Assembly: GCF_005490985.1 (NCBI RefSeq)
Contig: NZ_CP027869.1
Coordinates: 372,001 to 436,000 of the forward strand
DNA length: 64,000 nucleotides
Direction: 5' to 3'
Origin: Curtobacterium sp. SGAir0471
GTDB taxonomy: Bacteria > Actinomycetota > Actinomycetes > Actinomycetales > Microbacteriaceae
The translations under genes were made by a program, and so were the position numbers. Below, piece by piece: positions 45,588-54,813 of the stretch; positions within the stretch are counted from its first letter, which is position 1; each line of letters starts with the position of its first letter. The notes below the pieces were generated by a model. That model was given only the letters and a program-made list of their open reading frames with translations. It was not told the DNA's origin and searched no databases.

Positions 45588-46115
45588 CTACCGCCGGCTC
45601 GGACCGATGACCCGCGCGGGGTTGCCCACTGCGACACCACCCTCGGGGACGTCGCACAACACGATCGCACCGGCCCCGATCCGCGCTCCTGCGCCGATCT
45701 CGACATCGCCGAGGATCTGCGCTCCTGCGCCGACATCGACGCCCGGTCCGAGGCGTGGCACCTTCGGAGTCGACTCACCGGAACGACGAACGCCGATCGT
45801 GACGTTGTGTCGGAGGGTGCTCCCTGGACCGATCTCTGCCGCGTGGTGGAGCACGACTCCGCGGTGGTGCGGCAGTGCCAGCCCAGGACCGATCCGGGTG
45901 CCGAGCGGGATCTCGGCTCCGAGCAGCGTCGTCGACACCGATCGGTACACCGCGCGGATCGGAGCAGTGAGGAAGCGGAGTGCCGAGGGTAGCGCCTGTG
46001 TAGCCCCCGCGACGCGGAACAGCCAGAGCAGTGTCCGTGCCGAGCGGCCAGCGTTCGCCGCTCGGTCGTCCCGCAGTTCGGACTGCAGGGTACGGAGCGA
46101 CTCGATGTACCTCAT
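45588..46115 (-). CDS. Serine-acetyltransferase-like hexapeptide acyltransferase
   Basis: A 175-residue protein with N-terminal helices and a beta-helix of hexapeptide repeats (IGPGLALPHHRGVVLHHAAE, VDVGAGAQILGDVEIGAGAR, GNPARVIGPS). It is CysE-like but short and lies within the polysaccharide region, so a polymer O-acetyltransferase is as likely as cysteine synthesis. GGAGGCAAC precedes the ATG. Converges with the previous gene with 11 bp between stops. Confidence 0.8.
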   Translation of the reverse strand: MRYIESLRTLQSELRDDRAANAGRSARTLLWLFRVAGATQALPSALRFLTAPIRAVYRSVSTTLLGAEIPLGTRIGPGLALPHHRGVVLHHAAEIGPGSTLRHNVTIGVRRSGESTPKVPRLGPGVDVGAGAQILGDVEIGAGARIGAGAIVLCDVPEGGVAVGNPARVIGPSRR

Positions 46116-46146
46116 GTTGCCTCCGTCAGGGCGTTCTGTGGTGAAG

Positions 46147-46190
46147 GCAGCACTGGTCGGGAGGGTCGTCCTGCTCCCGACCAGTGCTGC
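46147..46190. terminator. Terminator after the DUF3060 lipoprotein gene
   Basis: A perfect 17-bp stem, GCAGCACTGGTCGGGAG (46147-46163) against 46174-46190, with a 10-base loop. It lies just past the minus-strand gene ending at 46197. Confidence 0.85.
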
Positions 46191-46196
46191 GCGACA

Positions 46197-46625
46197 TCAG
46201 CGTGCAGTGATCGTGTTGCCCTGGCCGAGGTCCTGGACAGCGGTTTCGCCCGAGTACTGCACGGTGTTGTCCGAGCCGGGCACCGTGATGCTCTTCGCAC
46301 TGTCGACGTGGATGGTGGCACCGCTCGCTTCGATCAGGAGATCCTCGACCGCGCCGAGCGTGATCGTCGATCCGTCCTTTGCGGCGCCCAGGACGGAAAC
46401 GTGGGTGCAGTCACCGAGGTCGAGTGGCTTCTCGGCGGTGAAGTGTGCCGCGTCGATCGTCGCGAGACCGTCGACGCACGTGTTGTACACCGTCTCGTTG
46501 GCGGCGCTCGTCCTCGTCGGGGAGGGGGAAGCGGCCTTGTCCGGGTCTGCGCTGTTGCTGCACCCAGCAAGCGAGACGATCGATGTGATGGCAAGCGCGA
46601 CAGTGAGGGCGGTCATGCGGTTCAT
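46197..46625 (-). CDS. DUF3060-type secreted lipoprotein
   Basis: A 142-residue lipoprotein: signal MNRMTALTVALAITSIVSLA with lipobox LAGC (Cys22). A Ser/Thr/Pro linker and a short beta-rich domain (DGLATIDAAHFTAEKPLDLG, ITVPGSDNTVQYSGE) follow, the pattern of DUF3060 proteins. Two extra Cys (in YNTCVDG and LGDCTHV) may form a disulfide. AAGGAG precedes the ATG. Between the BY-kinase gene and acetyltransferase; a role at the cell surface with the polysaccharide is possible. Confidence 0.75.
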   Translation of the reverse strand: MNRMTALTVALAITSIVSLAGCSNSADPDKAASPSPTRTSAANETVYNTCVDGLATIDAAHFTAEKPLDLGDCTHVSVLGAAKDGSTITLGAVEDLLIEASGATIHVDSAKSITVPGSDNTVQYSGETAVQDLGQGNTITAR

Positions 46626-46651
46626 GGGTGTTCTCCTTCTCTGAGATCGGG

Positions 46652-48064
46652 TCAGGGAGTCCGCGGTGTGCGGCTCCGACGTCCCTGTTCGGGGGCGCCG
46701 TGGGAATCGGTATCGGCTGCGTAGTACGTGTCGTACGATCCGCGGTCCTTGGTGGGGACCATCGTCATGACGATTCCGAGCGTCTTGCTGCCGATGCTCC
46801 GGAGTGCATCGAGCGCTGCGGCGAGTTGCTTCTGGGAGACTCGACGGACGGATGAGATCACCACTGCGCCGCTGGTCAGACGGCTGAGGACGGCCGCATC
46901 GGTGACCGGGAGGAGCGGAGGCGCGTCGAAGATCGCGAAGTCGAACTCGGTGGTCAGCTGGTCGATCAACGCGAGCATTGCATCGCTCCCGAGGAGTTCG
47001 CTCGGGTTGGGTGGGATCTGACCCGCCGGGAGGACGGAGAGGTTGCCGTGTCCCCAGGGGATCGTCACGTCATCGAGCTCGGTCCTCCCGATGAGGAGGT
47101 CGGAGAGTCCGGCTGCTCCCTCGATGCCCATGAGCTGGGCGATGCGGGGGCGCCGGAGGTCGGCGTCGACGAGGACGACGCTCGCGCCGCTCTCGGCCAT
47201 GGTGATCGCGAGGTTTGCTGCTGTGGTCGACTTCCCCTCCGAAGGCAGCGCCGAGGTGATGGTGAAGCTCCGCCGCTGCGCATCGGCCTCGACGAACTGG
47301 ATGTTCGTCCGCAAGGAGCGGAAGGACTCCGCTCGCGGGCTGCGCGGGTCAGAGTGGACCACGAGCGGACTGGTTGTCGCCGTTGCGTCGAAGCCGATCG
47401 TGCCCAGCACCGGTACCGAGGTCACCCGGGCGATGTCGTCTCGGGTCCGGACCTTGGAGTCGAGTGTCTGCCGCACGAGAGCTCCTCCGACCCCGAGTGC
47501 GAGCCCGAAGGCGAGCCCGAGCGTGACGTACTGGACGAGGTCTGGTGAACTCGGCTCCTCGGGAGCGAGCGGCGGCTGCACGGTCTCGATCCGGACGAGT
47601 GAGGCGCCGCCGTCGGTCGGCTTCTCGAGGTTCTCGGTCACCACGCGGGAGAAACTGGAGATGACGGCGGCGGTGATTCGGGCTGCCTCTTCGGGGTCCT
47701 CGTCAGTCACGGAGATGTTCAGCAGCACACTGTCGACGGTGGTGGTGGACACCACCTTCCGGGCGAGTTCGGTCGCGGTAGTGTCCAGTCGGAGCTCATC
47801 GATCACGGGCTGGAGCACGCTCGCACTCCGGATGACCTGCACGTAGGAGTTCACCTTCTGCTGCGCCGCGTTGTTCCCCTGTGCCAGGTCGCTCACATCA
47901 GGAGCTCCTGGTTGGACCGAGACGTAGACCTGGCCGGTCGAACGGTACTGCGGCGTGCTCACGGCGGCAGTGAGCGCGCCGACACCGCCACCGAGGAGCG
48001 TCGCCACGAGGAGCACGACGAGTGATCGGCGGATCGTTTGGAGGAAGTCGGAGAGCGTCATCAT
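46652..48064 (-). CDS. Wzz/BY-kinase: chain-length and tyrosine-kinase protein of polysaccharide export
   Basis: A 470-residue fusion. The Wzz domain with two membrane helices (residues about 14-35 and 178-200) encloses an extracytoplasmic part. The cytosolic BY-kinase domain has Walker A SALPSEGKSTTAANL near 270, Walker A' VVLVDADLRRPR near 293 and Walker B FAIFDAPPLL near 376. The C-terminal Tyr cluster (GSYDTYYAADTD) is the autophosphorylation site. Such proteins set polymer length and regulate export in actinobacteria. It starts ATGATG; the minus-strand spacer upstream has TATACT as a possible -10. Confidence 0.9.
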   Translation of the reverse strand: MMTLSDFLQTIRRSLVVLLVATLLGGGVGALTAAVSTPQYRSTGQVYVSVQPGAPDVSDLAQGNNAAQQKVNSYVQVIRSASVLQPVIDELRLDTTATELARKVVSTTTVDSVLLNISVTDEDPEEAARITAAVISSFSRVVTENLEKPTDGGASLVRIETVQPPLAPEEPSSPDLVQYVTLGLAFGLALGVGGALVRQTLDSKVRTRDDIARVTSVPVLGTIGFDATATTSPLVVHSDPRSPRAESFRSLRTNIQFVEADAQRRSFTITSALPSEGKSTTAANLAITMAESGASVVLVDADLRRPRIAQLMGIEGAAGLSDLLIGRTELDDVTIPWGHGNLSVLPAGQIPPNPSELLGSDAMLALIDQLTTEFDFAIFDAPPLLPVTDAAVLSRLTSGAVVISSVRRVSQKQLAAALDALRSIGSKTLGIVMTMVPTKDRGSYDTYYAADTDSHGAPEQGRRSRTPRTP

Positions 48065-48092
48065 GCTCCAGGTCGAAGTCGGGTTGTCTCTT

Positions 48093-48109
48093 TAGTATAT
48101 CAGATACTA
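48093..48109. promoter_or_regulatory. AT-rich inverted repeat upstream of the BY-kinase gene
   Basis: TAGTAT (48093-48098), ATCAG, ATACTA (48104-48109). It overlaps TATACT, a likely -10 on the minus strand, 30-45 bp upstream of the ATG at 48064. A possible operator for control of polysaccharide export. Confidence 0.4.
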
Positions 48110-48111
48110 TG

Positions 48112-48146
48112 ACAAGGGCGGCGACTCGAGGAGTCGCCGCCCTTGT
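48112..48146. terminator. Terminator of the 906-residue repeat protein gene
   Basis: A perfect 16-bp stem, ACAAGGGCGGCGACTC (48112-48127) against 48131-48146, with a GAG loop. It shares the inner GGCGACTC with the terminator at 26750. Confidence 0.85.
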
Positions 48147-48161
48147 GGTGGAGTGCTGAGG

Positions 48162-50882
48162 TCAGCTGGAGGGGGTGAGGCGGATACCGGTGATGCTGGT
48201 CGGGTCCCCGTCGGCGGGCTGCTGCACGAGGGTCAGGTCGTACGTGATCCCGGGCGCGAACGAACGCCGGATCTCCCAGTGGCCGCTCTCATCGACCTTC
48301 GTCTGGAAGATGGTGTTGTTGTTCCAGGCCGGAGCGATGGCCGTGACCGTCGCTCCGCGGGTTCCGGTGCCGGTGAAGCGCACGTCCGTGCCGGGCTCGA
48401 ACGTCGACTCCTTCGCGGGCGTGGTCAGCGAGAACGGAAGGTCGACGCCCGTGGGAGCGAGCGTGAACGTGTTCGACAGCGACCGGGAGTCATCCGGTCG
48501 GATCTGCGTCGCGGTCAGCTCGTAGGTCGCAGTGGGTCCGTAGGAGCGGATGATGTTCCAGTTCCCGTTGGCGTCGGCCGTGGCCCGACCGTAGACGGTG
48601 TCGTTCCACTGGAAGCGGAGTTCGATCTTCGCGTAGGGGGTGGCGGTGCCGGTGACCCGGGTCTGTTCCCCTGGCGTGTAGTGGTGGTCCGCCGGCCCCG
48701 CGATCACGACCTCCTTGTTGGTGAGGTCCTCGGGCGCGAGGGTGAATCTGGTAGACGCGGAGGTGGTGCCGTCGACGCGGGTCTGCGTCGCCGTCAGCTC
48801 GTACGTGGAAGCTGGGCCGAAGGCGCGGTTGATCGACCAGTCGCCGTTCTTGTCGGCCTTCGCGGTGCCGTAGACGGTGTCGTTCCACTGGAAGCGGAGC
48901 TCGATCTTCGCGTAGGGGGTCGCGGTGCCCTTGACCGTGGTCTCGTGGTTCGGCTTGTAGGTGTGGCTGGACGGCTCGGTGATGTCGACCGCCTGAGGCG
49001 TCTGAGCGCCGTTGGGCGTGACCGTGATCGAGTCGGAGGTACTCAGGTTTCCCTTCGAACGCTGCTGAGCGGTGAGGGTCTTCGCGGAGTCCGAGGGTGC
49101 GAGTTCGATCTCCGCCGAGAACGTGCCGTCCTCGACCCTCGTGGTGACCGGCTCGGCACCGCCGGTGACCGTGACCGTGGCTCCGTCCTGGCCGGTGCCC
49201 GTGACCGAGACGACACCGGGGGTGACGGTGCCGGTCGGGCCGCTGATCTCGACGGCGTCGCCGAAGTCAGCAACGGCGGTGGTGGTCTGTGTGCCGTCGA
49301 TGCCGGTCTGCTCGACGGTCAGGGTGTGCTGGCCCGGGCCGATCGGGTCGATCGGGAGCGACCACTTGCCGTCGGCGACCGATGCAGTCCCGAGGGTCTT
49401 CGCGCCGTCCTTCACGGTGATCGTCGCGCCCTCGGCGCCCTCGCCGGAGACCACGGCCTTCTGCGTCACGTCCGCGTCGAACCCGACCTGGGCGGTGGGC
49501 TGCTTCACGGTGGACTTGCCGGGGTTGATCGTGACCTCGGCGGAGGTGACGTTGTACCCCTTCGAGACGCCCTGCACGACGAGCTTGTACTCGCGGTCCT
49601 CGAGGCCCTGGATGACCGTGGCGTACCCGTTGGTGCCCGCGACGAGTTCCTTGAGCGGCTGGTCCGGCTTGCCGGCTTCGAAGATCTTGAGCTTCGTGCC
49701 CGCCTGCGCCTGGCCGCGGACGGCGAGGGCCTCGTCCGGGTCGAGGGTGTCCTCGTTCGAGGGGCTCGAGATCGACACGCCAGCGCCGTAGTCGAGCTGC
49801 ACGTCGCTCATCGATGCGACCTCACCGCGGATGTGCTGCTCGACGCGCACGTCGTACGGGCCGCCGATGTTCGGCGGGTTGATCGCCAGGGAGTACTTGC
49901 CCTCGGCGTCGGTCATGGTGGTCTGGATCGGCCGGTCGCCGTGGAATGCCACGATCGAGGTGTTCGGCGACGCGGTACCGGTGATGTGCGCGACCTCGTC
50001 GACATCGGCGCTGAATTCGCCGGTCGCGGTCAGGTCGGACACGGCCAGGTCGACCTCGACCTCGGACTCGGCGACGCTCTCGTCGCCGGAGAACGCCTCG
50101 AGGTGCACCGTCGTCTTCCCCAGCGCCAGCCCGTCCAGGTCACGCGACCACGTGCCGTCCTCCTTCACGGGAACGGTCTTCGTCCTCGTCGTACCGTCCG
50201 CAGCCGTCCACGACACCACGACGTAGTCCGTGCCCTCCGGCGCGACACCATCGACCAGCTTCGCCGTCCCCGCCTCCAAACTCACGTCGGCGACGTCGGC
50301 GGAAACCCCAGCGAGATCAGCCGGCAGCCCGACGAAGTCCGCAGCAGATGGCTTGGTCGTCGACATGATGGCGTTGTAAGTAATGGCGTTGAGGGTGTCG
50401 AAACTGGAGGTCAGCCAGACACCCCATTTGTCGCCGTTGAAGTTGTGACGTACGCGCAGGCGTCCGTCAACCAGGCCCCAGAGACCCCCGTCGGAGTTGC
50501 ACGCGACGCCTTCCCTCGCGGAGTTGACCAGGTAGCCTTTACCCCAACCGGTGCCGCCTTGGGCGGTGAGGCACTCGTCCGGCGTAGGGAACAACCGGTA
50601 CCAGTCCGTGCCGTCAGACGTCTCTGCGTACTCGCTCCGGATCACGGACGCCGACGCTTCGGCTTCCTCCGGTGTGGCGTACTTGGTGAAGAGTTCTCCG
50701 TCGCTGAGGGCGTAGTAGCGGCCGTTGCGGATGTCGGTGACGAGCTTGAACGACGCTCCTGCAGTCCCGGGCGTGTGATTGGGTACCGAGGATGCGGTGG
50801 CAGCTGGTGCGATGCTCAGCCCCGCGGCGAGGGTGGCTGCGGCGACGCCGGTCGCGGCCGCAGCTCGAAGGAATGACTTCAT
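48162..50882 (-). CDS. Large secreted Ig-like repeat protein
   Basis: A 906-residue exported protein. The signal peptide covers residues 1-30 (Ala-rich, ending ATASS). A Cys-containing N-terminal region (about 40-170; FTKYATPEEAEASASVIRSE) is followed by at least eight beta-sandwich repeats of about 85-95 residues. Two repeats share an identical GTATPYAKIELRFQWNDTVY, 93 codons apart. There is no LPxTG or membrane tail, so it is released or held non-covalently. The repeats have the GTATPxAxIxVxx...DGxW pattern of bacterial Ig-like domains, also present in the two genes at 55315 and 56638. The role is probably adhesion or wall interaction. Confidence 0.8.
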   Translation of the reverse strand: MKSFLRAAAATGVAAATLAAGLSIAPAATASSVPNHTPGTAGASFKLVTDIRNGRYYALSDGELFTKYATPEEAEASASVIRSEYAETSDGTDWYRLFPTPDECLTAQGGTGWGKGYLVNSAREGVACNSDGGLWGLVDGRLRVRHNFNGDKWGVWLTSSFDTLNAITYNAIMSTTKPSAADFVGLPADLAGVSADVADVSLEAGTAKLVDGVAPEGTDYVVVSWTAADGTTRTKTVPVKEDGTWSRDLDGLALGKTTVHLEAFSGDESVAESEVEVDLAVSDLTATGEFSADVDEVAHITGTASPNTSIVAFHGDRPIQTTMTDAEGKYSLAINPPNIGGPYDVRVEQHIRGEVASMSDVQLDYGAGVSISSPSNEDTLDPDEALAVRGQAQAGTKLKIFEAGKPDQPLKELVAGTNGYATVIQGLEDREYKLVVQGVSKGYNVTSAEVTINPGKSTVKQPTAQVGFDADVTQKAVVSGEGAEGATITVKDGAKTLGTASVADGKWSLPIDPIGPGQHTLTVEQTGIDGTQTTTAVADFGDAVEISGPTGTVTPGVVSVTGTGQDGATVTVTGGAEPVTTRVEDGTFSAEIELAPSDSAKTLTAQQRSKGNLSTSDSITVTPNGAQTPQAVDITEPSSHTYKPNHETTVKGTATPYAKIELRFQWNDTVYGTAKADKNGDWSINRAFGPASTYELTATQTRVDGTTSASTRFTLAPEDLTNKEVVIAGPADHHYTPGEQTRVTGTATPYAKIELRFQWNDTVYGRATADANGNWNIIRSYGPTATYELTATQIRPDDSRSLSNTFTLAPTGVDLPFSLTTPAKESTFEPGTDVRFTGTGTRGATVTAIAPAWNNNTIFQTKVDESGHWEIRRSFAPGITYDLTLVQQPADGDPTSITGIRLTPSS
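48589..48905 (-). repeat. 93-codon internal duplication within the repeat protein
   Basis: The stretch starting CCGTAGACGGTGTCGTTCCA (plus-strand reading) occurs at 48589 and again at 48868, 279 bp apart. About 38 bases are nearly identical each time, coding the same beta-strand block. Confidence 0.75.
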
Positions 50883-51032
50883 GTGAATGAGGTGTCTTTC
50901 GGGATCGGGCCGCTGGGATCAGCGGCGTCTCACACAAGGAGTAATAAATATCACATGCACACGCTGTAAGCATGCCGAGTGTGATGACTACGAAGACTTG
51001 CGCCACCCCGACGCAACTTCGCCCCTGCCCAC

Positions 51033-51079
51033 TTGACTCCCGACGGACCCTGAGTAAACTTGAGTGCAGCGGACGCAAC
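51033..51079 (+). promoter_or_regulatory. dnaK promoter with HAIR (HspR) operator
   Basis: -35 TTGACT (51033-51038), 16 bases, -10 TAAACT (51055-51060). A HAIR-like element overlaps its 3' side: CTTGAGT (51059-51065), seven bases, ACGCAAC (51073-51079), where the right half keeps five of seven consensus positions. HspR, encoded in the same operon at 54814, would repress here. Confidence 0.7.
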
Positions 51080-51129
51080 TCCGCGTAGGCTTCAGCAAGA
51101 CAGCACCCCAACCGAAGGAGCACCAACAC

Positions 51130-52995
51130 ATGGGACGTGCAGTAGGCATCGACCTCGGCACCACGAACTCGGTCGTCAGCGTTCTCGAGGGTGGCGAGCC
51201 CACCGTCATCGCGAACGCCGAGGGTCTCCGCACCACGCCGTCGATCGTCGCGTTCACGAAGGACGGCGAGGTCCTGGTCGGCGAGACCGCGAAGCGCCAG
51301 GCCGTCACGAACGTCGACCGCACCATCGCGAGCGTCAAGCGCCACATCGGTACCGACTGGAAGGTCGACATCGACGGCAAGAGCTACACGCCGCAGGAGA
51401 TCTCCGCCCGTACCCTCGGCAAGCTCAAGCGCGACGCCGAGCAGTACCTCGGCGAGGACGTCACCGACGCGGTCATCACCGTCCCGGCGTACTTCAACGA
51501 CGCCGAGCGCCAGGCCACGAAGGACGCCGGTGAGATCGCCGGCCTCAACGTCCTCCGCATCATCAACGAGCCGACCGCGGCCGCGCTGGCGTACGGCCTC
51601 GACAAGGGCAAGGAGGACGAGCTCATCCTGGTCTTCGACCTCGGTGGCGGCACGTTCGACGTCTCCCTGCTCGAGGTGGGCAAGGACGACGACTTCTCCA
51701 CGATCCAGGTCCGCGCGACCTCGGGCGACAACCGCCTCGGCGGCGACGACTGGGACCAGCGCATCGTCGACCACCTCGTCAAGAAGTTCAAGGACGAGCA
51801 CGGCGTCGACCTGTCCACGGACAAGATCGCGAAGCAGCGCCTGAAGGAGGCCGCCGAGCAGGCGAAGAAGGAGCTCTCGTCGCAGATGTCGGCGAACATC
51901 CAGCTCCCGTACCTGACGCTGACGGCCGAGGGCCCGCTGAACCTCGACGAGACCATCTCGCGCGCCCAGTTCGAGCAGATGACCTCGGACCTGCTCGACC
52001 GCACGAAGAAGCCGTTCAACGACGTCATCAAGGAGGCGGGTGTCAGCGTCAACGACATCGCGCACGTGGTGCTCGTCGGTGGTTCGACCCGCATGCCCGC
52101 CGTGGCCGAGGTCGTCAAGAGCCTGACCGGTGGCAAGCAGCCGAACCAGGGCGTCAACCCGGACGAGGTCGTCGCCGTCGGTGCCGCGCTGCAGGCCGGT
52201 GTCCTGAAGGGCGAGCGCAAGGACGTCCTGCTCATCGACGTCACCCCGCTGTCCCTCGGCATCGAGACCAAGGGTGGCCTGATGACGAAGCTCATCGACC
52301 GCAACACCGCGATCCCGACCAAGCGCAGCGAGACCTTCACCACGGCCGACGACAACCAGCCGTCGGTCGCGATCCAGGTCTTCCAGGGCGAGCGCGAGTT
52401 CACCCGCGACAACAAGCCGCTCGGTACCTTCGAGCTGACCGGCATCGCCCCCGCTCCCCGTGGTGTCCCGCAGGTCGAGGTCACGTTCGACATCGACGCG
52501 AACGGCATCGTGCACGTGTCCGCGAAGGACAAGGGCACCGGCAAGGAGCAGTCGATGGTCATCTCCGGCGGCTCGTCGCTGCCGAAGGAGGACATCGAGC
52601 GCATGGTCCGCGAGGCCGAGGAGCACGCCGCCGAGGACAAGGCCCGCCGCGAGGCCAACGAGCGTCGCAACCAGGCCGAGCAGCTCGTCTACTCGATCGA
52701 GAAGCTCATCAAGGAGAACGACGAGAAGCTCCCCGCGGACGTCAAGTCCGAGGTGCAGGCGGACGTCGACGGGCTCAAGTCGGCCCTCGCGGGTGACGAC
52801 GACGAGGCCGTGAAGACCGCCTTCGACAAGCTCAACGAGTCGCAGGGCAAGCTCGGTCAGGCCATCTACAGCCAGCAGGATGCGGGCGCCGCTGCCGGTG
52901 GCGAGCAGCCGGCCGGCGACCAGGCGACGCAGGACGACGAGGACATCGTCGACGCCGAGGTCGTGGACGACGAGGACGACAAGGACAAGAAGTAA
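51130..52995 (+). CDS. dnaK: Chaperone DnaK (Hsp70)
   Basis: A 621-residue Hsp70. The ATPase domain starts [20 protein letters not shown]. It contains [33 protein letters not shown] and [13 protein letters not shown]. Substrate-binding domain, lid helices and a Gly/Ala/Asp-rich C-terminus ending DDEDDKDKK follow. GAAGGAG lies before ATG 51130. It heads the heat-shock operon dnaK-grpE-dnaJ-hspR, controlled by the HAIR-type site upstream. It folds nascent and damaged proteins with GrpE and DnaJ. Confidence 0.98.
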   Translation: MGRAVGIDLGTTNSVVSVLEGGEPTVIANAEGLRTTPSIVAFTKDGEVLVGETAKRQAVTNVDRTIASVKRHIGTDWKVDIDGKSYTPQEISARTLGKLKRDAEQYLGEDVTDAVITVPAYFNDAERQATKDAGEIAGLNVLRIINEPTAAALAYGLDKGKEDELILVFDLGGGTFDVSLLEVGKDDDFSTIQVRATSGDNRLGGDDWDQRIVDHLVKKFKDEHGVDLSTDKIAKQRLKEAAEQAKKELSSQMSANIQLPYLTLTAEGPLNLDETISRAQFEQMTSDLLDRTKKPFNDVIKEAGVSVNDIAHVVLVGGSTRMPAVAEVVKSLTGGKQPNQGVNPDEVVAVGAALQAGVLKGERKDVLLIDVTPLSLGIETKGGLMTKLIDRNTAIPTKRSETFTTADDNQPSVAIQVFQGEREFTRDNKPLGTFELTGIAPAPRGVPQVEVTFDIDANGIVHVSAKDKGTGKEQSMVISGGSSLPKEDIERMVREAEEHAAEDKARREANERRNQAEQLVYSIEKLIKENDEKLPADVKSEVQADVDGLKSALAGDDDEAVKTAFDKLNESQGKLGQAIYSQQDAGAAAGGEQPAGDQATQDDEDIVDAEVVDDEDDKDKK

Positions 52996-52997
52996 CG

Positions 52998-53669
52998 ATG
53001 GCGGACCCCAAGGACAACGTGCCGAACGAGGACGAGCCCCAGGTCGAGGGCGACGCCACCAACGCACAGGAGCCCGAGGACCTCATCGAGGCGGAGGGGC
53101 CGGACGTGGAACTCCCCACGGACGGCCCCGCCGCCGGCCCGAGCGCTGACCAGGCGGTGGCCGACGACGCCAGCGACCTCTCCCCGGAGGACCAGGCCCT
53201 GCTCGACGACGCCGCCCGCGGGATCGAAGAGGACAAGCTGAGCCAGGCCGACCGCGACCTCGTCGCCGACATGCGCGCCGACATGCTCCGTGCGCAGGCC
53301 GAGCTGGTGAACTTCCGGAAGCGCGTCGAGCGCGACCGCGAGGCGAACCGCGACGCCGTCATCGCCGAGGTCGTGCGGGCCCTGCTGCCCGCGCTCGACG
53401 ACCTCAGCCGCGCCGAGGCCCACGGCGACCTCGCCGAGGGCCCCATGCAGGTCATCGCGCAGAAGATCCGAGGTGGCTTCGGCAAGTTCAAGCTGGAGCA
53501 GATCGGTGAGAAGGGCGAGCCCTTCGACCCGAACGTGCACGAGGCGATCGTGCAGCTCCCGACGCCGGGCGCGACCGGCCAGACCGTGGCGGACGTCGTC
53601 GAGCCGGGCTACAAGCTCGGCGAGCGCGTCATCCGTGCGGCCAAGGTCGCCGTCGCGGTCCCCGCCTGA
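52998..53669 (+). CDS. grpE: Nucleotide exchange factor GrpE
   Basis: A 223-residue protein with a long acidic, disordered N-terminus (to about residue 75). The coiled-coil (ADMLRAQAELVNFRKRVERD) and beta-domain (FDPNVHEAIVQLPTPG) of GrpE follow. It starts 2 bp after dnaK and ends 24 bp before dnaJ. It releases ADP from DnaK. Confidence 0.96.
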   Translation: MADPKDNVPNEDEPQVEGDATNAQEPEDLIEAEGPDVELPTDGPAAGPSADQAVADDASDLSPEDQALLDDAARGIEEDKLSQADRDLVADMRADMLRAQAELVNFRKRVERDREANRDAVIAEVVRALLPALDDLSRAEAHGDLAEGPMQVIAQKIRGGFGKFKLEQIGEKGEPFDPNVHEAIVQLPTPGATGQTVADVVEPGYKLGERVIRAAKVAVAVPA

Positions 53670-53693
53670 GGCACGGGAAGGAGGTAGGGATTC

Positions 53694-54698
53694 ATGGCCA
53701 GTCAGGACTGGTTCGACAAGGACTTCTACAAGGTCCTCGGCGTCGACAAGACGGCGAGCGACGCTGAGCTGAAGAAGACCTACCGGAAGCTCGCGCGGCA
53801 GTTCCACCCGGACTCCAACCCGGGTGACGCCGCCGCCGAGGCCCGCTTCAAGGAGATCAGCGAGGCGTACTCGGTGCTCTCCGACAAGGAGCAGCGCGCC
53901 GAGTACGACCAGGTCCGCGCCATGGGGTCGGGCGCCCGTTTCACCGCGGGCGGCCCGGGCCAGGGCGGCGGGTTCGAGGACGTCTTCGGTGGGATGTTCG
54001 GCCAGCAGGGCGGACAGCGCGTCCGCTTCGGCCAGGGCGGACGCGGCGGCGGTGCCGGCGGCTTCGAGGACATCCTCGGCGGGATGTTCGGTGGCGGCCA
54101 GGGCTTCGGCCAGTCGTCCGGCGGCTTCCGCGGGTTCGGTGGGCCGACGAAGGGACGCGACGTCACGGCGTCGACGACCCTCGACTTCACCACCGCGATC
54201 GCCGGTGACACGGTCAAGCTGTCGCAGGGGAACGGCCGTCCGGTGAACGTCCGCATCCCCGCGGGTGTCGCCGACGGGCAGAAGATCCGCCTGCGCGGCC
54301 GGGGCGAGCCGAGCCCGGACGGCGGCGAGGCCGGTGACCTGGTGGTCACCGTCAGCGTCCGCAAGCACCCGGTGTTCGAGCGCGACGGGCAGCACCTCCG
54401 CGTGGACGTCCCCGTGACGTTCGCCGAGGCAGCGCTCGGCGCGACGATACAGGTCCCCACCCTCGGCGGCGAGCCCGTCAAGCTCAAGGTCGCACCGGGC
54501 ACCCCGTCCGGTCGCGTCCTGCGCGTCAAGGGCCGCGGCGTCACGACGAAGAACGGCACGGGCGACCTGCTCGCGACCGTCCAGGTCGCGGTGCCGTCGC
54601 ACCTGTCGGACAAGCAGCGCGAGGCCGTCGAGGCGCTCCGCGCCGCCCTGCCGGACGAGGACCCGCGCGAGGACCTGCTCGCCAAGGCGCGCGGGTAG
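53694..54698 (+). CDS. dnaJ: DnaJ-family co-chaperone without zinc finger
   Basis: A 334-residue J protein. J domain residues 9-75 with HPD at 38-40, then a Gly/Phe-rich region (about 80-150) and two beta-barrel substrate-binding domains (GRDVTASTTLDFTTAIAGDT, GEPSPDGGEAGDLVVTVSVR). The CxxCxGxG zinc-finger repeats of type I DnaJ are absent, so it is a type II/CbpA-like protein, as is usual for the dnaK-linked copy in actinobacteria. GGAGG precedes the ATG. It stimulates DnaK ATPase. Confidence 0.94.
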   Translation: MASQDWFDKDFYKVLGVDKTASDAELKKTYRKLARQFHPDSNPGDAAAEARFKEISEAYSVLSDKEQRAEYDQVRAMGSGARFTAGGPGQGGGFEDVFGGMFGQQGGQRVRFGQGGRGGGAGGFEDILGGMFGGGQGFGQSSGGFRGFGGPTKGRDVTASTTLDFTTAIAGDTVKLSQGNGRPVNVRIPAGVADGQKIRLRGRGEPSPDGGEAGDLVVTVSVRKHPVFERDGQHLRVDVPVTFAEAALGATIQVPTLGGEPVKLKVAPGTPSGRVLRVKGRGVTTKNGTGDLLATVQVAVPSHLSDKQREAVEALRAALPDEDPREDLLAKARG

Positions 54699-54725
54699 GC
54701 GGTACCAGCAACAGCACGAGAACCG

Positions 54726-54776
54726 GTCTGGAGGCCCGGTGCGGCTCCGTCAGGAAGCCGCACCGGGCCTCCAGAC
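54726..54776. terminator. Perfect hairpin between dnaJ and hspR (CTGGAGGC family)
   Basis: A perfect 21-bp stem, starting GTCTGGAGGCCCGGTGCGGC (54726-54745), pairs with 54756-54776 around a 9-base loop, followed by TGTTT. It may attenuate read-through from dnaJ into hspR. It is the clearest full copy of the repeat family. Confidence 0.85.
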
Positions 54777-54813
54777 TGTTTCCAGGACCACCCGACGACG
54801 GAAGGGACGTGAC

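Noticed and set aside
48162..50882. Sortase-anchored surface protein
   Set aside because: The C-terminus ends directly after the last beta repeat (ITGIRLTPSS), with no LPxTG, hydrophobic segment or basic tail.
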